A DNA stretch of 64,000 nt from positions 1 to 64,000 of the forward strand of contig NZ_FCOK02000006.1 in NCBI RefSeq assembly GCF_001544555.2, given 5' to 3'. The notes below the pieces were generated by a model. The model worked only from the letters and a program-made list of their open reading frames with translations. It had not been told where the DNA came from and ran no database searches. This document shows positions 26,538-35,772 of this stretch, piece by piece; position 1 is the first letter of the stretch, and the number at the start of each line of letters is the position of its first letter. The position numbers and the translations under genes were made by a program. Source of the DNA: Caballeronia udeis (GTDB taxonomy: Bacteria; Pseudomonadota; Gammaproteobacteria; Burkholderiales; Burkholderiaceae).

Positions 26538-26669
26538 CTGCCCGGATCAGTCAAGGCGTTGGCGCGATCCGATTGCAAGTTGGCGCGATCGGATTAGTGC
26601 CACACGGAGGGCGCTCCTAGAATCTGGTGATCGCAGCACCTTTCGTTCACCATTAAAGGAAGCACCTCA

Positions 26670-27554
26670 ATGTCTTCAGTCTGGTTTATTACGGGCAGTT
26701 CCCGCGGCATCGGCCAGGAATTGGCCAAGGCCGTCCTCACCGCGGGTCATCGTCTGGTTGCGACCGCGCGCCGTCCCGACGATCTCGCTGCGCTTGTGGA
26801 GCAGTATGGCGAGCGCGTGCGCGCCGTCGCACTCGACGTGACCGACCCCATGTCGGCACAGTCGGCCGTGCAGCAGGCCGTGGCGTCTTTCGGCCGTCTG
26901 GATGTCGTCGTCAATAATGCGGGTTATGGCAACATCGCGTCGATCGAGGAAGGTGACGACGCCGATTTCCGCGCGCAGATGGAAACCAATTTCTACGGCG
27001 TGTTCAACGTGACGCGCGCCGCGTTGCCGATCCTGCGCACGCAGCGTAGCGGCCATATCATCCAGATTTCATCGATAGGCGGGCGCGTTGGTTCGCCGGG
27101 CCTCGCCGCATATCAATCGGCGAAATGGGCCGTGGAGGGGTTCTCCGAGGTGCTGTCGAAGGAAGTCGCGCCGCTCGGGATCAAGGTGACGATCGTGGAG
27201 CCGGGCGGCTTCCGCACGGATTGGGCCGGTTCGTCGATGACCATCCACCCCCCCGGCCCGGACTACGCCACGAGCATTGCGCCTTTCATGGAGTACCGTG
27301 ATTCGCACAAGCCAGTCGGAGACCCCGCGAAAGCCGCACAGGTCATCCTCGGCATTGCGGGACTGGATGAACCGCCGCTGCGATTGCTGCTCGGCAGCGA
27401 CGCGGTGTATATCGCGGCGCAAGCGCACGAAGCGCGCAGCGCGGCGGATGCCAAGTGGCGTCACGTGAGCTTGTCGACCGACGCCGGCGACGCCACTGAA
27501 TGGCGCGGGCTGGTCGACAAACTCGGGATCGTGAAGGAACCGGTCAAGGACTGA
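26670..27554 (+). CDS. Classical short-chain dehydrogenase
   Basis: A 294-residue SDR with cofactor loop TGSSRGIG (residues 8-15) and ARR after strand 2, suggesting NADP(H). It also has DVTD, NNAGYGNI, the catalytic SSIGG serine and the Y-x-x-x-K motif in AAYQSAKWAVEGFSE. ATG 26670 follows AAAGGAAG. The AraC regulator starts only 7 bp after its stop, so they are probably cotranscribed. The substrate cannot be predicted. Confidence 0.93.
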   Translation: MSSVWFITGSSRGIGQELAKAVLTAGHRLVATARRPDDLAALVEQYGERVRAVALDVTDPMSAQSAVQQAVASFGRLDVVVNNAGYGNIASIEEGDDADFRAQMETNFYGVFNVTRAALPILRTQRSGHIIQISSIGGRVGSPGLAAYQSAKWAVEGFSEVLSKEVAPLGIKVTIVEPGGFRTDWAGSSMTIHPPGPDYATSIAPFMEYRDSHKPVGDPAKAAQVILGIAGLDEPPLRLLLGSDAVYIAAQAHEARSAADAKWRHVSLSTDAGDATEWRGLVDKLGIVKEPVKD

Positions 27555-27561
27555 AAAGCGT

Positions 27562-28599
27562 ATGAGAACCGATGGCGTTCCGGTCAGTCACGCACTGTTC
27601 GCACGGCTGCGGGCGCTGGGCGTGGATGTGCCGCGCACGTTCCGCGCGGCGGGCTTGCCCGTGCCGGCGGCGAATGCCGAGCCGGGCAGGCTGCGGCTGA
27701 CGACGCAGAAATACTTCGCGCTATGGGACGCTATTGCGCAGGTGAGCGGGGACCCGGCTATCGGTTTGCGCATTGGTGCTGAAACCTTGCACGGGCAACT
27801 CGACGCAATGTCGCTTGTGGCGCTGCATTCGGCCAACTTCCGCGAGGCGCTGGAGAAGCTTGCGCGCTACAAGCGGCTGAGTTGTCCGGAAGAGGTGGTG
27901 GTCACCGTGCAGCGTGACGAGGCGGCTGTGACGTTCCGCTGGTTGCTGGCCAACGGTTTTGTCCCTGACCTGCTGGCAGACACCATGTTTGCGTCAGCGC
28001 TGGCCATCGCGCGGCGCGGATCGGGCGTGGCGATCAAACCGCGTCGCGTGGAGCTGACGCGGCGGGCGGCCAACCGGGCGATGTTTGCGCGCCACTATGG
28101 TTGCGAGATCGTGTTCGATGCGCCGAATGACGTGCTGGTGTTCGATGCGGCAAGTCTCACGCTGCCTTTCGTGACGCACAACGTTGATTTGCTTGCCGCC
28201 GTGGTGCCGCAACTCGATGCCGGACTGGCTGCGCTTGCCCGCGAGCAAACATTCGCCGATCACGTCGATGCCGCTCTCGCACGGAGCATGTGCGGCCAGC
28301 GGCCGAGCGTTGAAGCGCTGGCGCGTGAACTGGGGATCAGTACGCGAACGCTGCAACGCAAGCTTGCGCTCGACGGAACGAGTTATCAGCAGCAACTGGA
28401 CCGCGTGCGCAGCCGCATTGCTCGCCGCTTGCTGGGCAGTACGGATCTCGCAGCCGGCGAGATTGCGTGGTTCCTGGGCTTTGAAGAGGTCAACTCGTTT
28501 TCCCGGGCGTTTAACCAGTGGGAAGGGACGACGCCTCAGCGATGGCGAGGCAATGAAGCCGGGGGCCGTGACCGGCTGTTTTCGGAACCCGTCGTTTGA
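27562..28599 (+). CDS. AraC-family regulator
   Basis: The protein has 345 residues. The N-terminal ~200 residues resemble the ligand-binding domain of OruR/ArgR-like AraC proteins. The C-terminal double HTH is EALARELGISTRTLQRKLALDGTSYQQQLDRVRSRIARRLLGSTDLAAGEIAWFLGFEEVNSFSRAFNQWEGTTPQRWR. It follows the SDR in the same direction and probably regulates that gene. Confidence 0.92.
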   Translation: MRTDGVPVSHALFARLRALGVDVPRTFRAAGLPVPAANAEPGRLRLTTQKYFALWDAIAQVSGDPAIGLRIGAETLHGQLDAMSLVALHSANFREALEKLARYKRLSCPEEVVVTVQRDEAAVTFRWLLANGFVPDLLADTMFASALAIARRGSGVAIKPRRVELTRRAANRAMFARHYGCEIVFDAPNDVLVFDAASLTLPFVTHNVDLLAAVVPQLDAGLAALAREQTFADHVDAALARSMCGQRPSVEALARELGISTRTLQRKLALDGTSYQQQLDRVRSRIARRLLGSTDLAAGEIAWFLGFEEVNSFSRAFNQWEGTTPQRWRGNEAGGRDRLFSEPVV

Positions 28600-28751
28600 T
28601 TCGGAATGCTGATCAGATGACCTGGGCGCTCGATCATCGCGCAAACAATATCGCTGAATTGGGGAATCCTGAAGGTGCATCTTGAGGCCGCGCTCCTGCA
28701 AGAGCAGCGCGGGATCCACTTGGTCGCGGCGGCTCTCCTGGGCGCGTCGCG

Positions 28752-29687
28752 TTACGCCCAGTGACGGCTCAGGAATGTCGCCACCGCATCGAGCGCGCGG
28801 CGTGCAGCCGGCAGGTCTCTCGTCGCGCCCTGGAACACGTGGTGCAACCCTTCGTAGATCTCGAGCTGCACCTCGCCACCCTTGTCCGCGGCCGCTTGCG
28901 CGTAGCGCCGCGCGTCGTCGAGCAGGATCTCGTCGCTGCCCACATGGATCAGCAACGGCGGCAGGACCTCGGGCACGGCGTAGAGCGGCGACGCCCGGCC
29001 GTCCTTCGGATCGGCGCCGGCGAGATAAGCAGCGGCGGGTCCCCCAAGCATTTCCGGCTGAATGAAGATGGGGTCGCGGATGTCGGGACTGGTGACCGAG
29101 GCGCCGGTCATCGCCAGATCGAGCCAGGGCGAAAAGACCGCGATGGCCGCTATCGCCGGTGAGGTCGTCGCCGTATCGCCCAACACGCTGAGCGCCAGGC
29201 CGCCGCCCGCGGAGTCACCGACCAGCGCGACCTGCGAAATACCTTGGCCCTGGCGGCCCAGCCAGCGGCGAACCGCGGCGGCGGCTTCGGACGCGGCCGG
29301 GAACACATGCTCCGGCGCGAGTGGATAGTCGGCCACGAACGCCGCCACGCCCGCGCGGACCGCAACCTCGCTGGCCAGGCCGCGATACGCCTTGGCCGAG
29401 CCGAGCATGTAGCCGCCGCCGTGCAGGAAGAGGATCGCCCGGTCGGCCGGGGCGCCGGCCGGCCGCACCCACCAGCCGCTGACACCGTCGCGGTCGATGG
29501 CTTCCAGGGTAACGCCGTCGGCGATCGGCGTGCTGGCGATCATCGTGTCATAAGCCTCGCGCTGATTGCCGGTGGGGTTCGAGAACAGTTGGTGGATCCC
29601 GGCGAGCACAGCCCGCTCGATCTGGCGCTCGTCTTCGGACAGAACGTGCCGGGTCTCAATGGAGGTGGTGTTGGTGGCGGTGGTCAT
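28752..29687 (-). CDS. Alpha/beta hydrolase, HSL-type esterase
   Basis: A 311-residue carboxylesterase of the hormone-sensitive-lipase group. The oxyanion motif HGGGY lies at 89-93, nucleophile S159 is in GDSAGGG, an Asp sits in HVGSDEILLDD and the catalytic His is in GLHHVF. Start 29687 follows AGAGGGAA. The longer open frame includes 103 residues read through the divergent promoter and is rejected. The divergent LysR gene at 29821 is its likely regulator. GC is visibly higher here than in neighbouring genes, so the pair may have been acquired together. Confidence 0.92.
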   Translation of the reverse strand: MTTATNTTSIETRHVLSEDERQIERAVLAGIHQLFSNPTGNQREAYDTMIASTPIADGVTLEAIDRDGVSGWWVRPAGAPADRAILFLHGGGYMLGSAKAYRGLASEVAVRAGVAAFVADYPLAPEHVFPAASEAAAAVRRWLGRQGQGISQVALVGDSAGGGLALSVLGDTATTSPAIAAIAVFSPWLDLAMTGASVTSPDIRDPIFIQPEMLGGPAAAYLAGADPKDGRASPLYAVPEVLPPLLIHVGSDEILLDDARRYAQAAADKGGEVQLEIYEGLHHVFQGATRDLPAARRALDAVATFLSRHWA

Positions 29688-29774
29688 GGAACTTCCCTCT
29701 GGTCTTGGGGCCGGACACTTCCGGCCGCGTCTGGCGAGAGGATCATCCATTTCCATCTGGCACGGAAGTCCGGT

Positions 29775-29804
29775 TTCCGGAATACAATCCATTCCTGACA
29801 GGAA
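29775..29804. promoter_or_regulatory. Candidate LysR operator
   Basis: Two related palindromes lie between the divergent esterase and LysR genes: TTCCGGAA (29775-29782) and TTCCT-GAC-AGGAA (29792-29804). They are 18.5 bp apart centre to centre. They share TTCC/GGAA arms, as expected for paired sites of one regulator, and end 16 bp before the LysR start. Confidence 0.45.
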
Positions 29805-29820
29805 GTATTGGGAACCTTCA

Positions 29821-30732
29821 ATGGATCGGCTCGACGCAATGCGCCTCTTCGTCCGCGTGGTCGAACGCGGCAGCTTTTCGTCGGTTGCCCGCGAAGCCGG
29901 GGTAGGCCAGTCGGCGGTCAGCAAACAGATCGCCGCCCTCGAAGCACACCTGGGTGCGCAACTGCTGCGCCGTACCTCGCGGAGCATGACCCTCACCGAC
30001 GCCGGCCAGGTTTTCTACGAATCCGCCTTGCGGGTGGTCGACGAATTCGACGCGGCCGAGTCCCTGGTTGGCCACGGCCAGTCCGCGCCGTCCGGGCTGG
30101 TCCGGGTGACTGTCGCCCCGGTGTTCGGCCGGCTCTACATAGTGCCGCGCCTCCCCGAGTTTTTCGCTCGCTATCCGGACATCTCCATCGAGCTCACCGG
30201 CTCCGGGCGCAACATCAACCTGATCGAGGAAGGCGTCGACCTGGCGATCCGCAACGGTGAGCTCACCGACTCGAGCATGATCGGACGCCGCATCGCCACG
30301 GCGCCTTTCGCGACCGTCGCCACGCCCGCCTACCTCGCGGTGCATGGCGTGCCCTTGACCCCCTCCGACCTCGACGTCCACGCCTGCCTGATTTTCGCGC
30401 CGCTCCACGAGCCGCTGCCGTGGGAGTTCCGGGACGGGGCGAGGACCCTCCTGCATCACCCAAGAGCGAACTTTCGCACTGCCGACGCCGAACAGATCCG
30501 CGCCGCGGTACTCGCCGGCCTGGGACTTGCCCACAGCCCGGCCTGGGCGTTCGCGCCCGAGATCGCCTCGGGCGCGGTCCGCGTCGTGCTGGCCGACTAC
30601 GCCCCCGGCCCGCTGGCCATCAGCGCCGTCCACCCCGCCGGCCGGCGCTTGCCCACCAAGGTCCAGGTGTTCATCGACTTCCTGGCGGAGATCCTGGCGG
30701 GCGATGCGGGGCTGACGGGGCACGCGGGCTGA
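29821..30732 (+). CDS. LysR-family regulator, divergent from esterase
   Basis: A 303-residue regulator. The HTH is MRLFVRVVERGSFSSVAREAGVGQSAVSKQIAALEAHLGAQLLRRTSRSMTLTDAG. The substrate-binding domain has SGRNINLIEEGVDLAIRNG. It belongs to the CrgA/AaeR-like subgroup by its HTH. ATG 29821 is used because the upstream extension runs into the divergent gene. It is expected to control the esterase through the palindromes upstream of its own start. Confidence 0.92.
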   Translation: MDRLDAMRLFVRVVERGSFSSVAREAGVGQSAVSKQIAALEAHLGAQLLRRTSRSMTLTDAGQVFYESALRVVDEFDAAESLVGHGQSAPSGLVRVTVAPVFGRLYIVPRLPEFFARYPDISIELTGSGRNINLIEEGVDLAIRNGELTDSSMIGRRIATAPFATVATPAYLAVHGVPLTPSDLDVHACLIFAPLHEPLPWEFRDGARTLLHHPRANFRTADAEQIRAAVLAGLGLAHSPAWAFAPEIASGAVRVVLADYAPGPLAISAVHPAGRRLPTKVQVFIDFLAEILAGDAGLTGHAG

Positions 30733-30847
30733 GTAGCATTCAACGGCGCGGCCGTTCCCGGCCTGCAATAAACTACGAGGCTCGAATCCAGCCGCGGCCG
30801 TCATGCCGGCGCGCTGGTCCCGGAATTCCCGTTTGAAAGGACCGATC

Positions 30848-31756
30848 TTGCTTCACATCGAAACCCCGTTGATCCTGCATCCCGGACTGTCCACGTCCAC
30901 GCGCCGCATCTGGCTCAAGCTCGAAAACCTGCAGCCCAGCGGCTCATTCAAGATGCGCGGCATGGGCTTGCTGTGTTCGCGGGCGAAAGAGGCCGGCAAG
31001 CTCCGCGTGGTTTGCCCGTCAGGCGGCAACGCTGGATTTGCGACGGCGTTTGTGGCGCGCTTGCTCGACATGCAGGCTGAGATCGTGGTGCCTTCCACAA
31101 CGCCCGAAAGCACCCGCAAGCGGATTGCCGCGCTCGGCGCGACGGTGGTTGTGCAGGGCGATGTCTGGGACGAAGCGAACGAGCATGCGCTGGCGCTCTC
31201 GGCGTCCGATGAAGTCGAGTACGTGCCGGCGTTCGATCACCCCGTGTTGTGGGAAGGCCATAGCACGATGATCGACGAGATTGTCGGGGTGCTGCCGCAA
31301 ATGGATGCCGTTGTGGCCAGCGTGGGTGGGGGCGGTTTGCTTGCAGGCATCCTGACCGGTTTGTTGCGCCATGGCCGCACGGATTGTCGCGTGATCGCGT
31401 GCGAGACGACGGGCGCGGCATCATTTCGCGCGGCATTGGATGCAGGGCATCCGGTGAAACTGGATCGCATCGACAGCATCGCAAAGTCGCTTGCTGCGCT
31501 TCAGGTGGCGAGCTGGCCGGTCAACGCCATCAGGCAGTTTCCGCACGAGTCCGTTGTGCTGCCGGATGCCGACGCAATCATGGGCGTGACGCGTTTCGCC
31601 GATGATCACAGGCAGCTCGTGGAACCGGCGTGCGGGGTGTCGCTTGCTGTCGGTTACCTTGATCATCCGGCGATTGCCGGCGCCCACGATGTGGTGATCG
31701 TGGTGTGCGGCGGAGTCAGCGTCGATGCGCGGATGGTGGCGGACTGGGCGGGTTGA
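30848..31756 (+). CDS. PLP-dependent serine/threonine dehydratase-like enzyme
   Basis: A ~302-residue fold-type II PLP enzyme. The Schiff-base Lys is in PSGSFKMRG, and the phosphate loop appears as SGGNAGFA and later SVGGGGLLAGI. This pattern fits L-serine/threonine dehydratase or related lyases, which deaminate hydroxy amino acids to 2-oxo acids. TTG 30848 is preferred because AAAGGA lies 6 bp upstream; ATG 30803 would add 15 residues without a ribosome site. The gene is apparently monocistronic and convergent with the LacI gene. Confidence 0.85.
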   Translation: MLHIETPLILHPGLSTSTRRIWLKLENLQPSGSFKMRGMGLLCSRAKEAGKLRVVCPSGGNAGFATAFVARLLDMQAEIVVPSTTPESTRKRIAALGATVVVQGDVWDEANEHALALSASDEVEYVPAFDHPVLWEGHSTMIDEIVGVLPQMDAVVASVGGGGLLAGILTGLLRHGRTDCRVIACETTGAASFRAALDAGHPVKLDRIDSIAKSLAALQVASWPVNAIRQFPHESVVLPDADAIMGVTRFADDHRQLVEPACGVSLAVGYLDHPAIAGAHDVVIVVCGGVSVDARMVADWAG

Positions 31757-31801
31757 TCGCTCGTGCCGGGGATGCGTTGTGCAAAAAAAACGGCGCAACT
31801 T

Positions 31802-32866
31802 TCACCTGTCATATTTGTGTTTGATCGCCGGATCGTCTTCGTCCATCACGTCGCCGAAGCCCGTCGGCACGACAATCAGCGGATGATTCGCCGCGGTCTC
31901 ATGGTTATCGGAAAGTGCGAAGGCCTCCGAAATAATTCTATCCACGTCCTGCCGCATCATCGTCACCTCAAACGGTAAATGGGCGGCAAACGGATCCCAG
32001 TCGAAGCACCCGACAACCGTCGATTGCAACGCATCCCGGGACAGTTGCGACGTGAACTGCACAAGCCCTTCGAACGCGGTGATCGAGTTGATGAACAAAC
32101 CCGCGGGCAGCTTGCCAAGGCTCTCGTAGCCACGAGCAAGCGCTTGCCGGGCAACGGACGCGTTGTATCCGCAGCAGTCCACCGCATCGGCGGTTGGGCT
32201 GATTCCCCTCGCCTCGAACGCGTCGCGGAAGCCGAGAATGCGCTCCTCCGTTGCGTATTCGCCGGCAACCCCGCCAAGGAAAACCAGCTCTTCGGGGGCG
32301 CCACCGCGTGCCTTCATTTTGTCGATCAACACCTCGGTCAGCGCGCGAGCACCGCCGCGGTTGTCCGACACCACCGACGGTGCGCCGGCACCGGGCAGGT
32401 CGACATTGATGCAAGTCACGCCCGCCGCCGCACACAGTGCGTTAAGCGGCGTCGGGTTGCGCACGCCGGCAATGAAAAGCACTTCGACCCGTTGCGACAG
32501 CAGCGTTTCCGTGACGCTCGTCTCGACCGCCGGATCCCGCTGGGTACTGACGACGATAGGGCACAGACCCCGGCTTCTCGCCTGTTCTTCGAAGGTCTCC
32601 GCGAGCCCCGCAAAGAAACGATTGCGATAGTGCGGAAGAATCATGCCGGCGAGTCCGGAGCGGGAAAGCCTCAAGCCCCGGGCGCGCATGTTCACGTTGT
32701 ACCCGAGCTGCTGCGCGCTCTCCAGAATGCGGTTGGCGGTTTCCTCCTTGATGCGATATCTCGCCCAACTTCCGTTCAGCACCATGCTCACCGCCGTGAC
32801 CGACGTGCCGGTTGCTTCCGAAATATCGTAGATCGTGGATTTGCGTCCCTTGCTACTGCGGACCAT
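31802..32866 (-). CDS. LacI-family repressor of sugar operon
   Basis: A 354-residue regulator. The LacI HTH with hinge helix is STIYDISEATGTSVTAVSMVLNGSWARYRIKEETANRILESAQQLGYNVNMRARGLR, followed by a periplasmic-binding-protein-like sensor domain. Start 32866 follows GGGGAAATACAG; the longer frame adds 22 unrelated residues. It is divergent from the ABC operon and probably represses it through two 16-bp palindromes at 32961 and 32993. The inducer is likely a sugar or sugar phosphate of that pathway. Confidence 0.93.
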   Translation of the reverse strand: MVRSSKGRKSTIYDISEATGTSVTAVSMVLNGSWARYRIKEETANRILESAQQLGYNVNMRARGLRLSRSGLAGMILPHYRNRFFAGLAETFEEQARSRGLCPIVVSTQRDPAVETSVTETLLSQRVEVLFIAGVRNPTPLNALCAAAGVTCINVDLPGAGAPSVVSDNRGGARALTEVLIDKMKARGGAPEELVFLGGVAGEYATEERILGFRDAFEARGISPTADAVDCCGYNASVARQALARGYESLGKLPAGLFINSITAFEGLVQFTSQLSRDALQSTVVGCFDWDPFAAHLPFEVTMMRQDVDRIISEAFALSDNHETAANHPLIVVPTGFGDVMDEDDPAIKHKYDR

Positions 32867-32960
32867 CTGTATTTCCCCTTTCAATTGCTTGGCGCTCCAC
32901 CCGGAGGCTGACCTGCTTCGGCCGGAAACCATACTAGGGTATCCGAGAGTTGACCATCAA

Positions 32961-33008
32961 GCTAAATGGATTCAGCATCGGTTCCGTCATTAGCTGAATG
33001 GATTTAGC
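32961..33008. promoter_or_regulatory. Two LacI-type operators and promoter
   Basis: GCTAAATGGATTCAGC (32961-32976) and GCTGAATGGATTTAGC (32993-33008) are copies of the palindrome GCTRAAT-GG-ATTYAGC, 32 bp apart centre to centre. That is about three helical turns. A half site GCTAAAT follows at 33014. TTGACC (32950-32955) with 17-bp spacing to CAGCAT forms a plausible promoter overlapped by the first operator. Confidence 0.65.
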
Positions 33009-33104
33009 AAAATGCTAAATAGTTCAATGATCCGGCAAATTGTCCACAATCAAACCAATGGACTCCCCGGAGCGAGAGCTCACGGAAGTCCACGCGGAGG
33101 AGAC

Positions 33105-34097
33105 ATGTCAAGGTACTTCGTACGCGCTCTGTGCGCAGGCGTCGCTGCATTTGCGTTGGCAACGGGCCTGGCTGCGGCCTCACCCGACAAACCCGTCATT
33201 GGGATCGTTGTAAAAATTGGCGGGATTCCGTGGTTCAACGCCATGGACGCCGGCATCAAGAAGCGAGCGGAGCAGCTTGGCGTCAAGGCGTTCATGGTCG
33301 GGCCGACCAGCGCTGACCCTGCGCTGCAGGTCCGGGCGATCGAAGATCTGATCGCGCAGCACGTTGACGTGATCGGCGTGGTGCCGAACGACGCCGAGGT
33401 CCTGGAGCCGGTGCTGGCGCGAGCGCGCGCTGCGGGCATCAAGGTCATCACGCACGAGTCGCCCAAGCAAAAGAATACGGATTGGGACTTCGAACTCGCC
33501 TCGGTCAAGGGCTTCGGCGAAGCGTACGCCAAGCGCATGGCGACCGCGTTGGGCGGCAAGGGGGAATACGCGGTCTTTGTCGGCTCGCTAACCGTGCCCT
33601 TGCATAACGCGTGGGCCGATGCCGCCATCGCTTATCTCAAGGCGAACGATCCCGGCATGACCCTGGTTGGCGACCGTTACGGTGTTGCCGAAGATGTCGA
33701 CGCGTCGCGCAAGACCGCGCTCGACCTGATGCGTGCGCATCCCAACCTCAAGGGCATTCTTGCCTTCGGCAGCCAGGGTCCGATCGGGGCAGCGCGCGCG
33801 GTGGCGGAAAAGCACGAGCAGGGAAATATCCTCGTGCTCGGTCCGTTTTCGCCGGGGCAGGGCAAGCGTCTCGTGCACGATGGCGTCCTGACGGGCGGCT
33901 ATATGTGGAACCCCGAGATTGCCGGCGAAGTGTTCGTGACCCTGGGTGTGATGGTCGCGAAGGGTGAGCCGATCAAGGACGGTACGAAGATCGAAGGCCT
34001 GGGGGTGGTTCACCCCGACGGCCACAACCTGATCGTTGACCAACTGGTGGATCTCAACGCGAACACCGTCGACGACCTCGCGAAGATGGGGCTCTGA
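33105..34097 (+). CDS. ABC sugar-binding periplasmic protein (RbsB/XylF type)
   Basis: A 330-residue exported protein with signal peptide MSRYFVRALCAGVAAFALATGLAAA. The type-1 periplasmic binding fold follows: PVIGIVVKIGGIPWFNAMDAGIKKRAEQLG, then DVIGVVPNDAEVLEPVLARARAAGIKVITHES, and LKGILAFGSQGPIGAARAVAEK. The family delivers pentoses, hexoses or autoinducer-2-like sugars to the permease. ATG 33105 follows GGAGGAGAC. It is the first gene of the operon behind the LacI operators. Confidence 0.93.
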   Translation: MSRYFVRALCAGVAAFALATGLAAASPDKPVIGIVVKIGGIPWFNAMDAGIKKRAEQLGVKAFMVGPTSADPALQVRAIEDLIAQHVDVIGVVPNDAEVLEPVLARARAAGIKVITHESPKQKNTDWDFELASVKGFGEAYAKRMATALGGKGEYAVFVGSLTVPLHNAWADAAIAYLKANDPGMTLVGDRYGVAEDVDASRKTALDLMRAHPNLKGILAFGSQGPIGAARAVAEKHEQGNILVLGPFSPGQGKRLVHDGVLTGGYMWNPEIAGEVFVTLGVMVAKGEPIKDGTKIEGLGVVHPDGHNLIVDQLVDLNANTVDDLAKMGL

Positions 34098-34194
34098 GCG
34101 GAATCGTTTCGTTTCTCTGGAAGGGTGCGGGGCAGCCGAGGCTGTCCTTCACTTGATCGGTCAGGCCAGGTATGGGTTGCATCGGAGTGTCTTC

Positions 34195-35772
34195 ATGGTT
34201 CCAGCGGCTTCGAAGGACCGCTTCGCGCCCTCGCGAGGCGACGCGAGCGAGATGGCGGTGGCGCTCGAGAACGGTGGCATCGGCGTCACGCCACTGCTCA
34301 AGCTTGAAAACATCACCAAGATTTTTGGTGGCGTAAAGGCGCTGCAGGCCGTGAAGTTTGACGTGATGCCGGGCGAGGTCGTGTGCCTCGCCGGTGAAAA
34401 TGGCTGCGGGAAGAGCACCCTGATCAAGGTGATCAGCGGCGTCTATCAGCCCGAAGCCGGCGCCGTCATGTTGATGGATGGGCAATCAATCGGCGGTCTG
34501 GAACCGTCGAAGGCCCGCGACCTTGGCATCCAGGTGATATGGCAGGACCTCGCGCTATTTCCCGAGATGACCGTGGCGGAGAACATTGCCTTCGAACGCA
34601 ACCTCGGCCCGCGTCCGCGCCTGGTCAACTATGGCCAGATGAAAATTGCCGCGCGCCGCATCCTGGAACGCCTGGGCGTTGCGATCGATCTTGGCCGCTC
34701 CGTACGCTCGCTGTCGATTGCCCAGCGGCAGATCGTGGCAATCGCCCGCGCACTCGTAGCCGACGCCCGGCTGGTGTTCATGGACGAACCTACTGCTTCT
34801 CTCAGTCACGCCGAAACCAAAGCATTGCTGACGATTGTCCGGCGCTTGTCGTCTGACGGGATTGCCGTTGTATTCGTCAGTCACCGGCTTGCTGAAGTTC
34901 TGGACGTATGTACCCGCGTGACCGTGTTGCGCGACGGACAGTATGTCGGCACGTTCCCCACTGTGGGCATGACGCAAACCCGCCTCACCGAACTCATGAC
35001 CGGCCGCACCTTCGACTACGCGGTGCGCACGACGGACCTGTCCGCTGCGCCTGTGGTGCTGAAGGTGGAGGGCCTGTCACGTCGCAATGAATACGATGCC
35101 GTTTCCTTCAGTGTGCGAAAGGGCGAGATTCTCGGTGTTACCGGCCGGCTTGGAGCAGGGCGCACGGAACTGGCGTTGTCGTTGTTCGGCATGACGCGGC
35201 CGACTGCCGGCGCGGTCAGCCTCGACGGAACGAAACTGTCGCTCGGCTCGAACCGCGACGCGATTCGCGCGGGCATTGCTTACGTGTCGGAAGATCGCCT
35301 TCAGCTGGGACTCGTGCAGCAGCAGTCGATAGGCGACAACGCCGTGGCCGCCGTGCTGGATGATTTGCTCGATGCCACCCGCCTGATTGCGCCCAGAAAG
35401 CGCGACGCGCTGATCCGCGACTGGATCAGACAACTGGCGGTCAAGATCGGGAAGGCCGAAGATGCGGTATCGACATTGTCCGGGGGCAATCAGCAGCGCA
35501 TCGTGCTCGCCAAATGGCTGGCGACCAATCCGAAACTGCTGATCCTGGATTCGCCCACAGTAGGGGTCGACGTGGGGGCGCGAGCCGGCATCTTCGCCAT
35601 TATTCATAGGCTCGCCGCGCAGGGCATGGCCATCCTGCTGATCTCCGACGAGATCCCTGAGGTCTATTTCAACGCCGACCGTATCCTGCATATGCGCAAC
35701 GGACGCATGATCGCGGAGTACGTGCCGGGAGCCACGACCATCGACCAGATCGAGCGAGACGTCCATGCCTGA
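34195..35772 (+). CDS. ABC sugar transporter ATPase (RbsA/MglA type)
   Basis: A 525-residue duplicated ATPase. The first half has Walker A GENGCGKST, a divergent signature LSIAQRQ, Walker B ARLVFMDEP and a switch His. The second half has a degenerate Walker A (GRLGAGRTE), a canonical signature LSGGNQQ and LLILDSPTVGVDVGA. This asymmetry is normal for sugar ATPases. ATG 34195 has GGAG seven bases upstream; ATG 34252 is an alternative that trims a non-conserved leader. The 3' end overlaps the first permease by 8 bp. Confidence 0.93.
   Translation: MVPAASKDRFAPSRGDASEMAVALENGGIGVTPLLKLENITKIFGGVKALQAVKFDVMPGEVVCLAGENGCGKSTLIKVISGVYQPEAGAVMLMDGQSIGGLEPSKARDLGIQVIWQDLALFPEMTVAENIAFERNLGPRPRLVNYGQMKIAARRILERLGVAIDLGRSVRSLSIAQRQIVAIARALVADARLVFMDEPTASLSHAETKALLTIVRRLSSDGIAVVFVSHRLAEVLDVCTRVTVLRDGQYVGTFPTVGMTQTRLTELMTGRTFDYAVRTTDLSAAPVVLKVEGLSRRNEYDAVSFSVRKGEILGVTGRLGAGRTELALSLFGMTRPTAGAVSLDGTKLSLGSNRDAIRAGIAYVSEDRLQLGLVQQQSIGDNAVAAVLDDLLDATRLIAPRKRDALIRDWIRQLAVKIGKAEDAVSTLSGGNQQRIVLAKWLATNPKLLILDSPTVGVDVGARAGIFAIIHRLAAQGMAILLISDEIPEVYFNADRILHMRNGRMIAEYVPGATTIDQIERDVHA

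Noticed and set aside
31777-31804. Bidirectional terminator between the PLP enzyme and LacI genes
   Set aside because: GTTGTGC and GCGCAAC arms flank an A-run as the loop. The stem is short and mismatched, so support is too weak.
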